Made by a program: the position numbers and the translations under genes. From positions 1-64,000 of the forward strand of contig QJNS01000186.1 of the NCBI GenBank assembly GCA_004154925.1: a stretch of DNA of 64,000 nucleotides, written 5' to 3'. How positions within the stretch are numbered: position 1 is the stretch's first letter; every line of letters begins with the position of its first letter. The DNA comes from Monosporascus cannonballus (taxonomy: Eukaryota; Ascomycota; Sordariomycetes; Xylariales). Positions 54,541-64,000 of this stretch are shown here, piece after piece. The notes below the pieces were generated by a model. That model saw nothing but the letters and a program-made list of their open reading frames with translations, ran no database searches and had not been told where the DNA came from.

Positions 54541-56634
54541 ATGGAACACATCACAGAAGCCCCTTCTGGCGCCTCCGCTCCGGGACAAGCCGCCGCGCCT
54601 GCCAGCCCCTCGGGCCAGAAGCGGCCCCGTGATTACGGTGGGGAACTCAAGGGCCTGACTTCTGATGAAGATAATCAAGACCCTTCTTCCCCCCCTGCGT
54701 CTAAAAAGAAAAAGACGCGCCACTCCGACGGTGACAGCGGGTCAGAGAGTTTGGACGACGGCGAAATAGTAGAGCTGAGTTCCCCTCGTCCCGGAGGTGC
54801 AGGCCACGATGTCGAAATGCGAGTCGCCCAGTCATATCCCAAGTCTGGAACTATAAGTAATTCCTTTGCCGAGACAGAAGCGTCGGTAACCCAGCGGTCC
54901 ACTCAACAGTCATCCTCGGGTTTCAACCGAGGAGTCAGCTTGGGCTCACGAACTTCATTTGGAAAGGGAGTTGTGGAGCCGTTCTCTACCACACGGCCGA
55001 TGGACACGAACGCGCCTAATGGATCAGCGTCCGACCGATCTTCGCCGCCTAGTTCAAGCCGTGAAGAAGACGCCGGACAGGGACAGCAGACGGTCAAGCA
55101 GTCCGAGGCGCCGGCTACCGACCCAGCAGAACAAGCTGAGCCAAACCCTGACAATTCACTAGTTTCGTTTAACTGTGGAAAATCCATCTGGCAGATACCG
55201 CGCTTAGAGGTTTTGGACATCCCCTTGTCACCATCCGCACAAAGCGTCCCTTTTTGGCGTGAACAACTATTAACTTGGATCGTGGCCGTTTTGCAAACAA
55301 ACGAGGATCGACCTTGGGACCAGTTGAATTATAAGACCCTTCGCGTAGGTCTCGACAAATATGTTTCGAAAGATGCAGGGTTTCTTCAAGGGGCCAAGAA
55401 GCATACTGCCGCCGTTAGGAAAGCCTTATCTGACGCGACGTCCAATAAGAAGGCGCTGTCTTCGATGATACAGAGGGCGCGCAAGATGGCCCAGAAGGGT
55501 GAGCTTCCGGCGGGTGACGGCTCGTCTGCCACTCAAGAGGATCAACATATCGGATCTGATTTATCCGCCGATGAAGAACGTCAGCTACAACAAAAATATT
55601 TCCCGAATGCCGACGATCCATCTCAACACTGCATCTCATGTTCTGGAACCGGACATAGAGCTAAATCGTGCCCGCAACTCATCTGTCGCTTTTGCGATAG
55701 CCCCAGCCACACATCACTCAACTGTCCGGCGAAACAGAGATGTGCTAAATGCCGTCAACTTGGCCACGGTGAGGAGACCTGTACAGAGAAGCTTGCTTTG
55801 GCAGCAGATGAACAAGACCCCTGTGCATTCTGTGGTGCAGACCACCTAGAAAACGAATGTTCTGAGGTGTGGAGAAGCTATGATCCAGCCAACGCAGCAA
55901 TTAAGAAAGTCAAAGCCATTCCAGGATTCTGCTACACCTGCGGTGCCGAAGGCCACTACGGACCGGAATGCGCGCTTCCAGGCAGAGGAGCCAATGTGAC
56001 GGGCCGGACGAGTTGGTCGCGGGCGAATCGAGACCTTTACGTGGATCCGCAAAGCGACCTTGTCGCTATCGGCTGGGTCGGCGTGGACATGTCAACCTCC
56101 CATAATGGAACCTTAAATTTCCACATTCGTGGCAGAGCAACCAGAACTACACACAACCATTTCGTCTCGAGCGAGGAATCTGACAACGAGTTCATCCAGG
56201 AACCTGTTAAGAAACCGCAAGCACGAGGCCAGATAAGGATTGCGAGCAATGTCGCCAATACTTCGCGGAATGGAGAGCGCGAGCGTCGCGGCAAGAATGG
56301 TCAGAACCATAGACGTCATAATGAGCCGGAATTCGAGCCCCCTCCTCCACTCCCGCAGGATCTCCAGGCCCCTCTCCGTTATAGCGGAAGCTCGTCAGCG
56401 TGGCAACCACCGCTGCCCCAAGGTCCCCTGCCACCTATGCCGACCCATGGCTTGCAAGGCTCTACACGATCCCTGCCCACGGCACCGCCGGGTTCTCTGC
56501 CACCTCATCCGGGCTCATTTAAACAGGGCAATGGTCGTGGACGGCCTCCTAGGTCGCAGAATGGTAGAGGCGGTCGTGGTTTCCGAGGTGCCAGGGGCGG
56601 GCGTCGCGGGAGTGGTCGAGGGCGAGGTCAATAA
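54541..56634 (+). CDS. AIR1: Air1/Air2-type zinc-knuckle subunit of the TRAMP complex
   Basis: RNA-binding subunit of the nuclear TRAMP complex (Trf4/5 poly(A) polymerase, Mtr4 helicase, Air), which tags aberrant RNAs for the exosome. Single exon, 697 aa. The N-terminal 200 residues are disordered with a basic patch (SKKKKTRH). A helical region spans about 230-330. Five zinc knuckles lie at about residues 364-477: CISCSGTGHRAKSC, CRFCDSPSHTSLNC, CAKCRQLGHGEETC, CAFCGADHLENEC (one residue shorter) and CYTCGAEGHYGPEC. Between knuckles 4 and 5 is VWRSY (443-447), matching the IWRxY motif by which yeast Air proteins contact Trf4. The C terminus is RGG-rich (RGGRGFRGARGGRRGSGRGR), much longer than in yeast. 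The start is the first in-frame ATG of the open frame. Confidence 0.93.
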   Translation: MEHITEAPSGASAPGQAAAPASPSGQKRPRDYGGELKGLTSDEDNQDPSSPPASKKKKTRHSDGDSGSESLDDGEIVELSSPRPGGAGHDVEMRVAQSYPKSGTISNSFAETEASVTQRSTQQSSSGFNRGVSLGSRTSFGKGVVEPFSTTRPMDTNAPNGSASDRSSPPSSSREEDAGQGQQTVKQSEAPATDPAEQAEPNPDNSLVSFNCGKSIWQIPRLEVLDIPLSPSAQSVPFWREQLLTWIVAVLQTNEDRPWDQLNYKTLRVGLDKYVSKDAGFLQGAKKHTAAVRKALSDATSNKKALSSMIQRARKMAQKGELPAGDGSSATQEDQHIGSDLSADEERQLQQKYFPNADDPSQHCISCSGTGHRAKSCPQLICRFCDSPSHTSLNCPAKQRCAKCRQLGHGEETCTEKLALAADEQDPCAFCGADHLENECSEVWRSYDPANAAIKKVKAIPGFCYTCGAEGHYGPECALPGRGANVTGRTSWSRANRDLYVDPQSDLVAIGWVGVDMSTSHNGTLNFHIRGRATRTTHNHFVSSEESDNEFIQEPVKKPQARGQIRIASNVANTSRNGERERRGKNGQNHRRHNEPEFEPPPPLPQDLQAPLRYSGSSSAWQPPLPQGPLPPMPTHGLQGSTRSLPTAPPGSLPPHPGSFKQGNGRGRPPRSQNGRGGRGFRGARGGRRGSGRGRGQ

Positions 56635-57141
56635 GGACACTCACAATATGCAGATTATTGGCTTAGACTTCCATCCACGTGTGAATATAGCAAAGCTGGC
56701 CAGCAATTCAAAGTTACTATGCCCGTGATATAGAAATGGGTTTAGGATCTCCTCGAGTTGCCGCATCACTATGCTAGCTGTGCAGGAATCGCTGTTAAAA
56801 ATAGCATGTTCATCCGAAATGTTGCTGGTATGTTTGCGGACTGAGGTGAATCACCAAACTCTTCTTTGTCTTGATCTGGAATTGCGCCCGCTGGTGCCGG
56901 GTTGGTTAAACAGTTAATCCTCGACGTCCTCGGATCTGCGTGGATCCTTTGTTTCGTTCCCAGTCAAGCAAACCACATTTAATTATTATAAGATCCAGCA
57001 CCTGAAATATAGAGCTCAAGATGAACAAACATGGCGATGCACACCATTCCTCTCTACTCCGACCACGCGACCTAGCACCAAGTCTATTTGACCAGTCACG
57101 GATATCCTGAACCATCCGCCCCACGCAACACCCACCTCATC
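56635..57141. other. Short intergenic region
   Basis: About 500 bp between AIR and the 2EXR gene, both on the plus strand. It should contain the AIR 3' UTR and the next promoter. No motif assigned. Confidence 0.45.
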
Positions 57142-58467
57142 ATGTTTTGGACCCGCATCCCCGACCTGAGAGATTTCACCAGCTTCTCCGGCCTACCCTT
57201 CGAGCTTCAGCTCGCCATCTGGGAGTTCGCTCTGCCGCGCCGCACCATCTACCTCGCCGCCCACGAAGTTCGCTGCGGCGTGCGACTACCGCGCCCCTTG
57301 CACGGGACGCCCGCCATCGCGCAGGTGTGCCGCGCTGCACGCAAAGTCGCCCACCGCAGCGGCGGCTATCTGTATTTTGAGGGGAGCGTGCCGCGAGGGC
57401 GTCCTAGAGCCGCAGCGGTCGAGGACGGGCGGACGTGCGATAATGTGACGTGGTTCGACCGCGCCTGCGACACCCTCTTCCTCGCCGACCTGCTGCTCTG
57501 GCCCCAGGATACGGAGGCGAATCCTGTTGCCCTCTCGTTCCCCGTCGGATATGACGATGATCAAGAGGTTGCGCTTGATCTGTGGCTCGATGTCAATTCC
57601 CAGCTCATGGCGGCTGGGGTACGCCCGGATCCGCTGCACAGCCAGGGGCTGCGTCTCCAGTTGCTGCCGCCTACAGCACCCTTCCGAACGGCGCGAACTG
57701 GCGCCTCGGAGGAAGGGGAGGTACGAGGCCCACGCGAAAACAGCCGGAGAAGTTCCGCGTCGTCTCCGGTGTCCAACCAGGGAGTAGAGTTGCCGCGGCA
57801 GCCGGAAGTTCACCAGCCCACCGCAAAACTCGTCGACCTGCGTCTGTGGCCCCGGACAGAGGCGGCGTACACGGACCGCGACCTCGCCATCTGCATGGAG
57901 CGGCCGCTCCCAGCACTGATCCGCGCGGAGTTCTTCCCGGAGGGCAGCACCGTGACACACATCGACCTATCGTCGCTATCCCCTTACACCTCTTCCACCT
58001 CCTTTTCTGCTTCTACCAGAAACCTCACCGTCGAGAGGCTCAGTCGCCTCATGTGCATCTACAGCGAGACACAGGACCGATGTAGCAGCCCCAGGTGGTC
58101 CCACGACATGCGGCTCCTGAACCACCTTATCGGCCCGACGGCGGGAGAAGAGGGGGAGGACGCCGCGACGGGACGCACACCCCTGCTCGCCAGCAAGCGC
58201 AAAGACCTCGAATTCAAGTGGCTGCGCAACAGCTGGATCCAGCTGTCACGCGCCGAGAGGGAGAACCCAGTAGTGCGGGGCGCCCCGTGCGACGTCGCCA
58301 TGCCGACACGCTTCTACCGCATGCCGCGACCGTACGCTGCCGCGTTCGCGGAGCCACGCGGCTTCGACATGGACCACCCCTGGGTGCAAGCGAGGGCCAC
58401 AGACATGCCCCGGCTTCGGCTCAGTCTGCTGATTAGGCTGGAGGGTGAGGCCGTGACTGGGACTTAG
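57142..58467 (+). CDS. 2EXR-domain protein
   Basis: Member of the large fungal 2EXR family, whose biochemical role is unknown. Single exon, 441 aa from the ATG at 57142 (MFWTRIPDLRDF); the frame is open 18 codons further upstream but has no ATG there. The diagnostic opening is LPFELQLAIWEFALPRRTIYL (about residues 18-38, last residue included only for orientation), followed by PAIAQVCRAARKVAHRSGG and a WFDRACDTLFLADLL segment, all typical of the family. The C-terminal half contains MRLLNHLIG, FKWLRNSWIQLS and MPTRFYRMPRPYAAAF without a further recognised domain. The gene is GC-rich and intact, the last gene before the second RIP block. The paralogue-rich 2EXR family expands in many plant- and insect-associated ascomycetes. 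Confidence 0.85.
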   Translation: MFWTRIPDLRDFTSFSGLPFELQLAIWEFALPRRTIYLAAHEVRCGVRLPRPLHGTPAIAQVCRAARKVAHRSGGYLYFEGSVPRGRPRAAAVEDGRTCDNVTWFDRACDTLFLADLLLWPQDTEANPVALSFPVGYDDDQEVALDLWLDVNSQLMAAGVRPDPLHSQGLRLQLLPPTAPFRTARTGASEEGEVRGPRENSRRSSASSPVSNQGVELPRQPEVHQPTAKLVDLRLWPRTEAAYTDRDLAICMERPLPALIRAEFFPEGSTVTHIDLSSLSPYTSSTSFSASTRNLTVERLSRLMCIYSETQDRCSSPRWSHDMRLLNHLIGPTAGEEGEDAATGRTPLLASKRKDLEFKWLRNSWIQLSRAERENPVVRGAPCDVAMPTRFYRMPRPYAAAFAEPRGFDMDHPWVQARATDMPRLRLSLLIRLEGEAVTGT

Positions 58468-58998
58468 ACCGATGATGTGCCGTGATTAATAGGGCTACAG
58501 AGAGGTGGTGGAGGCAGCTTCGTCTCTTTGTAGATCCGATTAGTTGCGAGGCTTTTAGGAAATAACAGGCCATCAACTCAGCGGAAAGGGGGTAGTGGCC
58601 TTACGGATTCCGGAGCTAATTATACGGGGGAGGTCAATTCCGGGATACAAAGTGAGAAACTCTTTGACTAGAGGCTTGCATTCGAGAGAGTTATACGGAA
58701 ATCTTATACAGGGTATTCGTAAGATGACTCCCCATCCGCGCTCCACCCCATCAACGCGGCACCTCACAACCGCGTTGCGCGTCGATCCATTTATTGATTT
58801 CTTCCTTTTTAAAAGGCCTTTTAATAAAGTTTTAGAAAATTGAAAAAAAAAAAATCTTCTTTATTAGAATTTGCGCCTTCGAACAATATATAACTTTTAG
58901 CTTAATTCCGTACGGCGTAAGCGATTAACGAAAGTGTTAGCTAAGTAGTGCAATAAGTGCGCATTTATCAATTCAGTTTTTTTAGTGCAATGGCTAGC
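58468..58998. other. Transition from GC island to second AT-rich block
   Basis: About 530 bp. Composition falls sharply after about 58800. No gene seen. Confidence 0.5.
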
Positions 58999-59689
58999 TG
59001 TAACGGCTAGAGGTTGAACCAACTATTAAACCTAAGTCGTACGGGTTTATATTAGTATAAATATTTTAAAAATCTAAATTACTAAATAACTAAGTCATAT
59101 TTTATAACATTAAGAGTGTTGTAAAAAACGAAGTTATATATTAAATTAATCCTATTTAAATTATAAAAATAACCATAACTTTATATTAACATTTTTTACT
59201 ATTTCTAAACCAGACTCGGTGTTATGGTTGCACCTTATACCGCTACGCCACCAGGGCAAAATATTATGACCCAACCAAGGGAGGGTCTCGGAAACGGTCA
59301 CTTGGTGACCGAAACGGGACCTAAGTAGGTCAGAATCACGTAACATGGATCTGGAGTGATCCAAGGGATCTAACGAGATCTATGCAGTTATCCGATATGG
59401 ATCCGGAGTGATCTAAGGGATCTAACGAGATCTATGCAGTTATTCGATATAGATCCGGAATGATCCAAAGGATTTAACAGGATCTAGGAAAAGATATATA
59501 CGTTTATTATTTCCATAGTTTAAATAGCTTTAGTTTGTAACAAAATATCGTTACCCAAGGTACTTTTGAAATTACGAAAAGTAATACGATTACTATATTT
59601 ATTACTTAATTAAATTCTTACGATATTTCTGTTAATATAAACTCGTACGATTAAGGTTTAATAATTAATTAAACTTTTTAGCCGTTATA
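58999..59689 (+). repeat. LTR with long inverted ends, second Ty3/gypsy element
   Basis: Begins TGTAACGGCTAG (58999) and ends TTAGCCGTTATA (original CA probably changed to TA). The first about 65 bp and the last about 65 bp are imperfect inverted repeats of each other: TTAAACCTAAGTCGTACGGG near 59028 versus the complement of CTCGTACGATTAAGGTTTAA near 59643. The centre contains 52-bp tandem repeats. No clear target-site duplication was found. Confidence 0.65.
59345..59488 (+). repeat. 52-bp tandem repeats inside the LTR
   Basis: Units 59345-59396 and 59397-59448 are nearly identical (ATGGATC...GTGATC...GGGATCTAACGAGATCTATG). A third partial, more RIP-changed unit follows to about 59488. GATC-rich. 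Confidence 0.85.
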
Positions 59690-62600
59690 CGTTATAAGCT
59701 TTTGTTTAATAATATCGTCAAACTTTAAATAATACCGATTAATATTATATCTACTAGTAAGCAACTCGAATAGCCTATTTACTAAATCCTTGATTACTCG
59801 GATATTGGAATAAAATCCGAAAAGGAAAAAAAAAACCTTGCCTTTTTCGCAAAAAAGTTTTTCAACGCTTAGATGTTATAAACGAACGCATTTTTCAGCT
59901 TAAAAGAAATAATAATAATCTTATAATATCCTTTTAAGCAACTTATAAGAAATTTAAAGGAAAAAAAGTTCTCGAAACCGGGAAACCTTTTCGAATAAAT
60001 TAGGTTTTTAGTTAAATTTTACCAAAAAATTTAAAAAGGTCTTTAAGTTTTTTAAGCCAGAACCTTTTAACGGAATTTCGATTAAGTTATAATTATTTTT
60101 AACTTAATATCAAATATATTTCGAGTATTTTTTTATTCGATTTATTATGCTTATTATACGAATTAAATTCACAATTAAATAATTTACCGAAAATACGATT
60201 ATTTAATTCGAATCCGTTATAAAATAATATATTATTTTATTAATTAAAAAACGAAATCCAAAAATAATACAAATGTATAACGATTACGAATAATTCGAAT
60301 AAGCATAAACGACAGCTTTTAGAATAATAAATAAAAAGATAAAAGCCGAAATATAGATCTAGTAATTACGATAAAAATATTAATATCTAATTACGGTAAT
60401 ATATTGATTTAGTTAGTAATTAAATTAAACTGGGGATAAAAAATATTAATAATTAAATTTTTCGACGGCCTAAAAAAATGCAAAAAAAATTTTAAAATTC
60501 GATTAGCCTAATTATTTATCGGATTATATCGTTATAGTAGTTAAAATTAACGATCGACAATACGCATAACGCATTAAGGGCACCAAAGGAAAAAATAATA
60601 ACAAACCCCGATATATAGCTAATACCAGCGTTTTTCGACATAGTAACATTTTTACGGCATAAAACCAAGATTTATAGAATTAAAAGTTATTTACAAAAAG
60701 AACTGGAACCAAACCAACGATTATAATTATAATAAAATGGAATATAAAGCAATATAGTATAAAGTACTTAAAAAGCCTCGTTAAAATAATTAAAAATCTA
60801 TACCCGAAAAATAATCCAGAGAGAATCAAAAAAACGAAAGTAAATTCATTAACATAATTCGGCCTAAGTATATCCTAGGTCCCTTATAGCAAAAGGTTTA
60901 ACAAAAACCATTATAATAAGAAATCCAGCGAAAAATCCAAAAAGCCAAGAAGCTAATTTAACAAGTATTGCAAACATAATAAGAAGCATTATAAGAATGG
61001 TTACGCAAATACCAGAACTGGACAGAAAAAGTTTATCTCGGAACTCCTAATCGATATGGCAAAATATATGCCATATATTGTTAACGATAAGAATATCCCA
61101 ATTAAGAAAAATGAAAATAACATATTTACGAATGAATTACTTATATATTATAAGGAATTTAAATTTCCAAACCGTACCGGAAATAATAAAAACAATAAAT
61201 AATAATATCGATATTTTCGAACTATAATCCCAGGAAATATTTAGCAATTGGCCGAAAGAAAAAGCTGGCCTCAAAAAAAATAATATCTATAGGAAAACCT
61301 TTTTTATTATTATAAATAATATAATTATTAAACGGAAAAAACTAATTTAACGCATAATAAAAAAATATTACCAGAAACTTATTACAGGCCTTTATTTTTA
61401 ATTAGTATTTATTATAAATTCTTATAAAAAAGCCATTAAAAAATACGTTAATTTATAGAAAATCTCTAAAACAATAATCAAGATAATACATAATAAGATA
61501 TAATCGTAAATATACGGAAACGATTTATTCGATAAGGAAAAAAATTATAATAAAACCAAAAATAATTAATATAATTTAAAGAAATAATACGCCGATAATA
61601 CCAACAGATATGATAACGTAACGCGTTAAACTAAAGAATAGAAGCAAAATTTAATAAATTTAAATAAAAGTTAAAAAAATTACTTATAAAAAAACTGCAA
61701 AATAACGAAACCTAAAGAAATTAAAGGGAATTTCCAAAAAAGGCTTTAAACGTAACGATAAAAAATATTAATAACCTTATTATTTTGGATATACGAATCG
61801 AAACGTATTAGTATACTATAATAATAAATTACGAAATTCTAAGTTGGAATTATATTATATTAAATATGGTTAATAAATTTATATAATTATAAAAATATAA
61901 ATTAAAACTTTATATAACGATAAATACCGAAAGTTAGAAATTCGTTTACGATAACGGAAATATTATATAAAAAATTAATTACTTCGAGATTTTTATTTAA
62001 GAACGATACTAAAAAGTCTATTTCGATATCGTTTTATTCGGGAATTACGATATAATTTTAGGATTACCATAAATACGCTAGTACAAAGTTTTAATTAACG
62101 AAAAAACTAGCTAAACAAATTTTATTTTACTTTGTATTAATAAACAAAAAAAGAAATTAAAAACTTAATATGCGATCGATAATAACGATAAATATAGACA
62201 TAAGAATACGATAAAAACCTTATTACCTTGAAAGGTAAAATATAAGAAAAAAAAAGGGGCATTAAAAAGAAATACGATGTATCGTTATCATTAAAGCGAA
62301 ATTAAACCAATTAAATAATAATCTAAAATACAAACAATAACTTTAAAAATTAAAAATTTAATTAATATATTATTATAATACTACTGATATAAATAGTTCT
62401 TTAAAAAGGAACTCGATATAAAATTATAAAATAGTTTTTAAAAAAGGACTTTCGACACAGTTTTATCCAATTTATAACCTTAGCAGAAACAAATTACGTA
62501 CGTTCAAAAATTACCCAAAAAGTAGGCTACAGAAAAAATAAATTTAACCTTCGAAATTACCAGCAAAATACCTTATATTTTTCGTATCAAAAAAAAAACG

Positions 62601-64000
62601 AAAAATTGTGACTTGTAATTAATTATTAATAACTAAACGATATTATTATTAAGGATTAAATATTATTACCTTGAATTATAGAAATAAAAAATCGATATTA
62701 TAAAACTAAATAATTTATAGCTTTCGATGTTAAAAATAAATATAATTTTATCAAAATTAAAAAAATATAAATAAAAAATAACTTTTAAAACGAAATACAA
62801 ATTATTTAAGTATTTAATTATATTAATAGGACTTACGAATATGCTAGAAATTTTTCAACGGATAATAATTTATGTATTACGAAAATACCTCGATATTTTC
62901 GTTATATATTATTTTAACGATATTTTTATATTTTTCGAAACGGAGAAAGCATACGTAGGATACGTTTATAAAGGTTTTTAAGCTTTATAAAACGTAAAGT
63001 TATTTATTAATACGGAAAAAAATTAATTTTACAAATAGAAAATAAAATATCTAAAATATATTATTATCTTAGAATATATTAAAATAAACTTTAAGAAAAT
63101 CGTTATAGTTATAAAGTAATAAACGTTAACGATAATTAAGGAATTATAGGTATTTCTTGGATTCGCTAATTATTATAAGAAATTTATTCGAAATTTTAGC
63201 AAAATAATTAAACCTTTAACGAACCTTACGAAAATTTTTTTTAAATAGATGCCAAATACGGAAAAATTATTTTAAAATATTAAAGATGTAATTATTAATA
63301 AGTTAATATTAATTATGTACGATTTAAACCGTTCCGTTAAATTAAAAAGCGATATTTCGGATTATGCATTAAATATAATAATCGGATAGCGAAATAATTA
63401 AGGTATATTATATCTTATTGTATTTCTTTTATATAAATTAAAAAGAACCGAATTTAATTACGGCATTCCAAATAAGGAATTTATGGCCATTATTATAATA
63501 TTTTAAAAGTTTAGGTATTTGTAAAAGAAAAAGTTTATCAGATTAAAGTTTACACGGATTATTAAAATTTCACCCGATTTATTACAATTAGAGAATTTAT
63601 AAAACGATAATTAAAATATGCAAAAGAAATTGGCGAACTTTAATTTCGTTATTATTTACAAAAAGAAATAGAAAATAATAAAATAAATATTTTAAATAGG
63701 CGATTAAATCTCGAAAAAGAATTGGTCAAAATTAGCCATTTAATTTTCGATATTATTATAAAAATACATTTACGCTTGTAACAAATTGCGATAATTCGAG
63801 TAATACCTTTTAATATATATTAGAAAATCGAGTAATATAACGATAATTTCCCAAAAAACTAAAAAACGGATAAAATATTAGTTCTAGAAAAATACTAAAA
63901 TATTTTAATACGAAATATATATAAATATTAACTATATAGATATTTAGGGATTTATAAAACTTTAAAACAATTTTAACGTATATATTCCTTTATTAAAATA

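Larger units (their letters stand above)
58999..64000 (+). mobile_element. RIP-inactivated Ty3/gypsy retrotransposon, truncated by window end
   Basis: After the LTR at 58999-59689 the plus strand contains ghost gag sequence (about 60-61.5 kb) and pol sequence. The reverse transcriptase active site reads YYFNDIFIF (62907-62933), where the first catalytic Asp codon has become [20 protein letters not shown] segment follows near 63170-63205. An RNase H-like stretch (DISDYALNIIIG, then NYGIPNKEFMAII) lies at about 63350-63500. Stops fill the frame. The integrase and 3' LTR lie beyond the window. Its LTR and pol differ from the element at 40-48 kb, so it is a second family. Confidence 0.8.

Noticed and set aside
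1..64000. CRISPR arrays, bacterial operons, phage or plasmid features
   Set aside because: Spliceosomal introns, Pol III and TRAMP genes and RIP show a fungal nuclear genome; no regularly spaced repeats with unique spacers were seen.

Overview
The window comes from the nuclear genome of a filamentous ascomycete (Pezizomycotina; a Sordariomycete-like fungus is a reasonable guess, but the sequence does not prove the class). The evidence is: short spliceosomal introns of 53-129 bp (one of 197 bp) with GTAAGT-like donors and CTAAT/CTAAC-like branch sites; recognisable fungal orthologues (Pol III RPC1, DDHD phospholipase, Gis2, Sae2/CtIP, Ubp3/USP10, Orm, Air1/2, a 2EXR protein, a fungal-type nucleoside phosphorylase); and long AT-rich blocks whose retroelement remains carry C-to-T and G-to-A decay on both strands, typical of repeat-induced point mutation (RIP).

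Layout. 1-7.6 kb: no convincing gene, possibly one decayed coding relic at 4.9-6.3 kb. 7.6-16.4 kb: divergent pair RPC1 (minus) and DDHD phospholipase (plus), then an assembly gap of 675 N bounded by G and C homopolymers. 18.3-19.4 kb: seven-exon GIS2/CNBP gene (minus) with a 20-nt micro-exon. 22.3-24.8 kb: SAE2/CtIP (plus). 25.5 kb: intron-containing tRNA-Ala(CGC) (minus). 26.6-29.6 kb: five-exon USP10/Ubp3 deubiquitinase (minus). 31.8-32.2 kb: Arg-rich pseudogene. 33.7-34.7 kb: MDR oxidoreductase with no in-frame ATG at its 5' end. 35.9-36.7 kb: CocE/NonD-type hydrolase pseudogene. 37.1-38.8 kb: nucleoside phosphorylase-domain protein with an unrecognised C-terminal domain. 39.3-51.2 kb: very AT-rich, RIP-decayed block with a chromovirus-type Ty3/gypsy element and LTR fragments. 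51.2-58.8 kb: normal-GC island with ORM (minus), AIR (plus) and a 2EXR gene (plus). 58.8-64.0 kb: second RIP-decayed Ty3/gypsy element running off the window, with an LTR that has long inverted ends and internal tandem repeats.

The genes are mostly independent housekeeping functions: Pol III transcription and a Pol III product, RNA binding and surveillance (Gis2, Air), DNA-end resection (Sae2), deubiquitination (Ubp3) and sphingolipid control (Orm). The accessory part is 31-39 kb, next to the RIP block, where two pseudogenes, a possibly start-less oxidoreductase and the phosphorylase protein cluster. Exon structures were worked out by hand from splice signals, reading phase and family conservation. 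No database search was possible.
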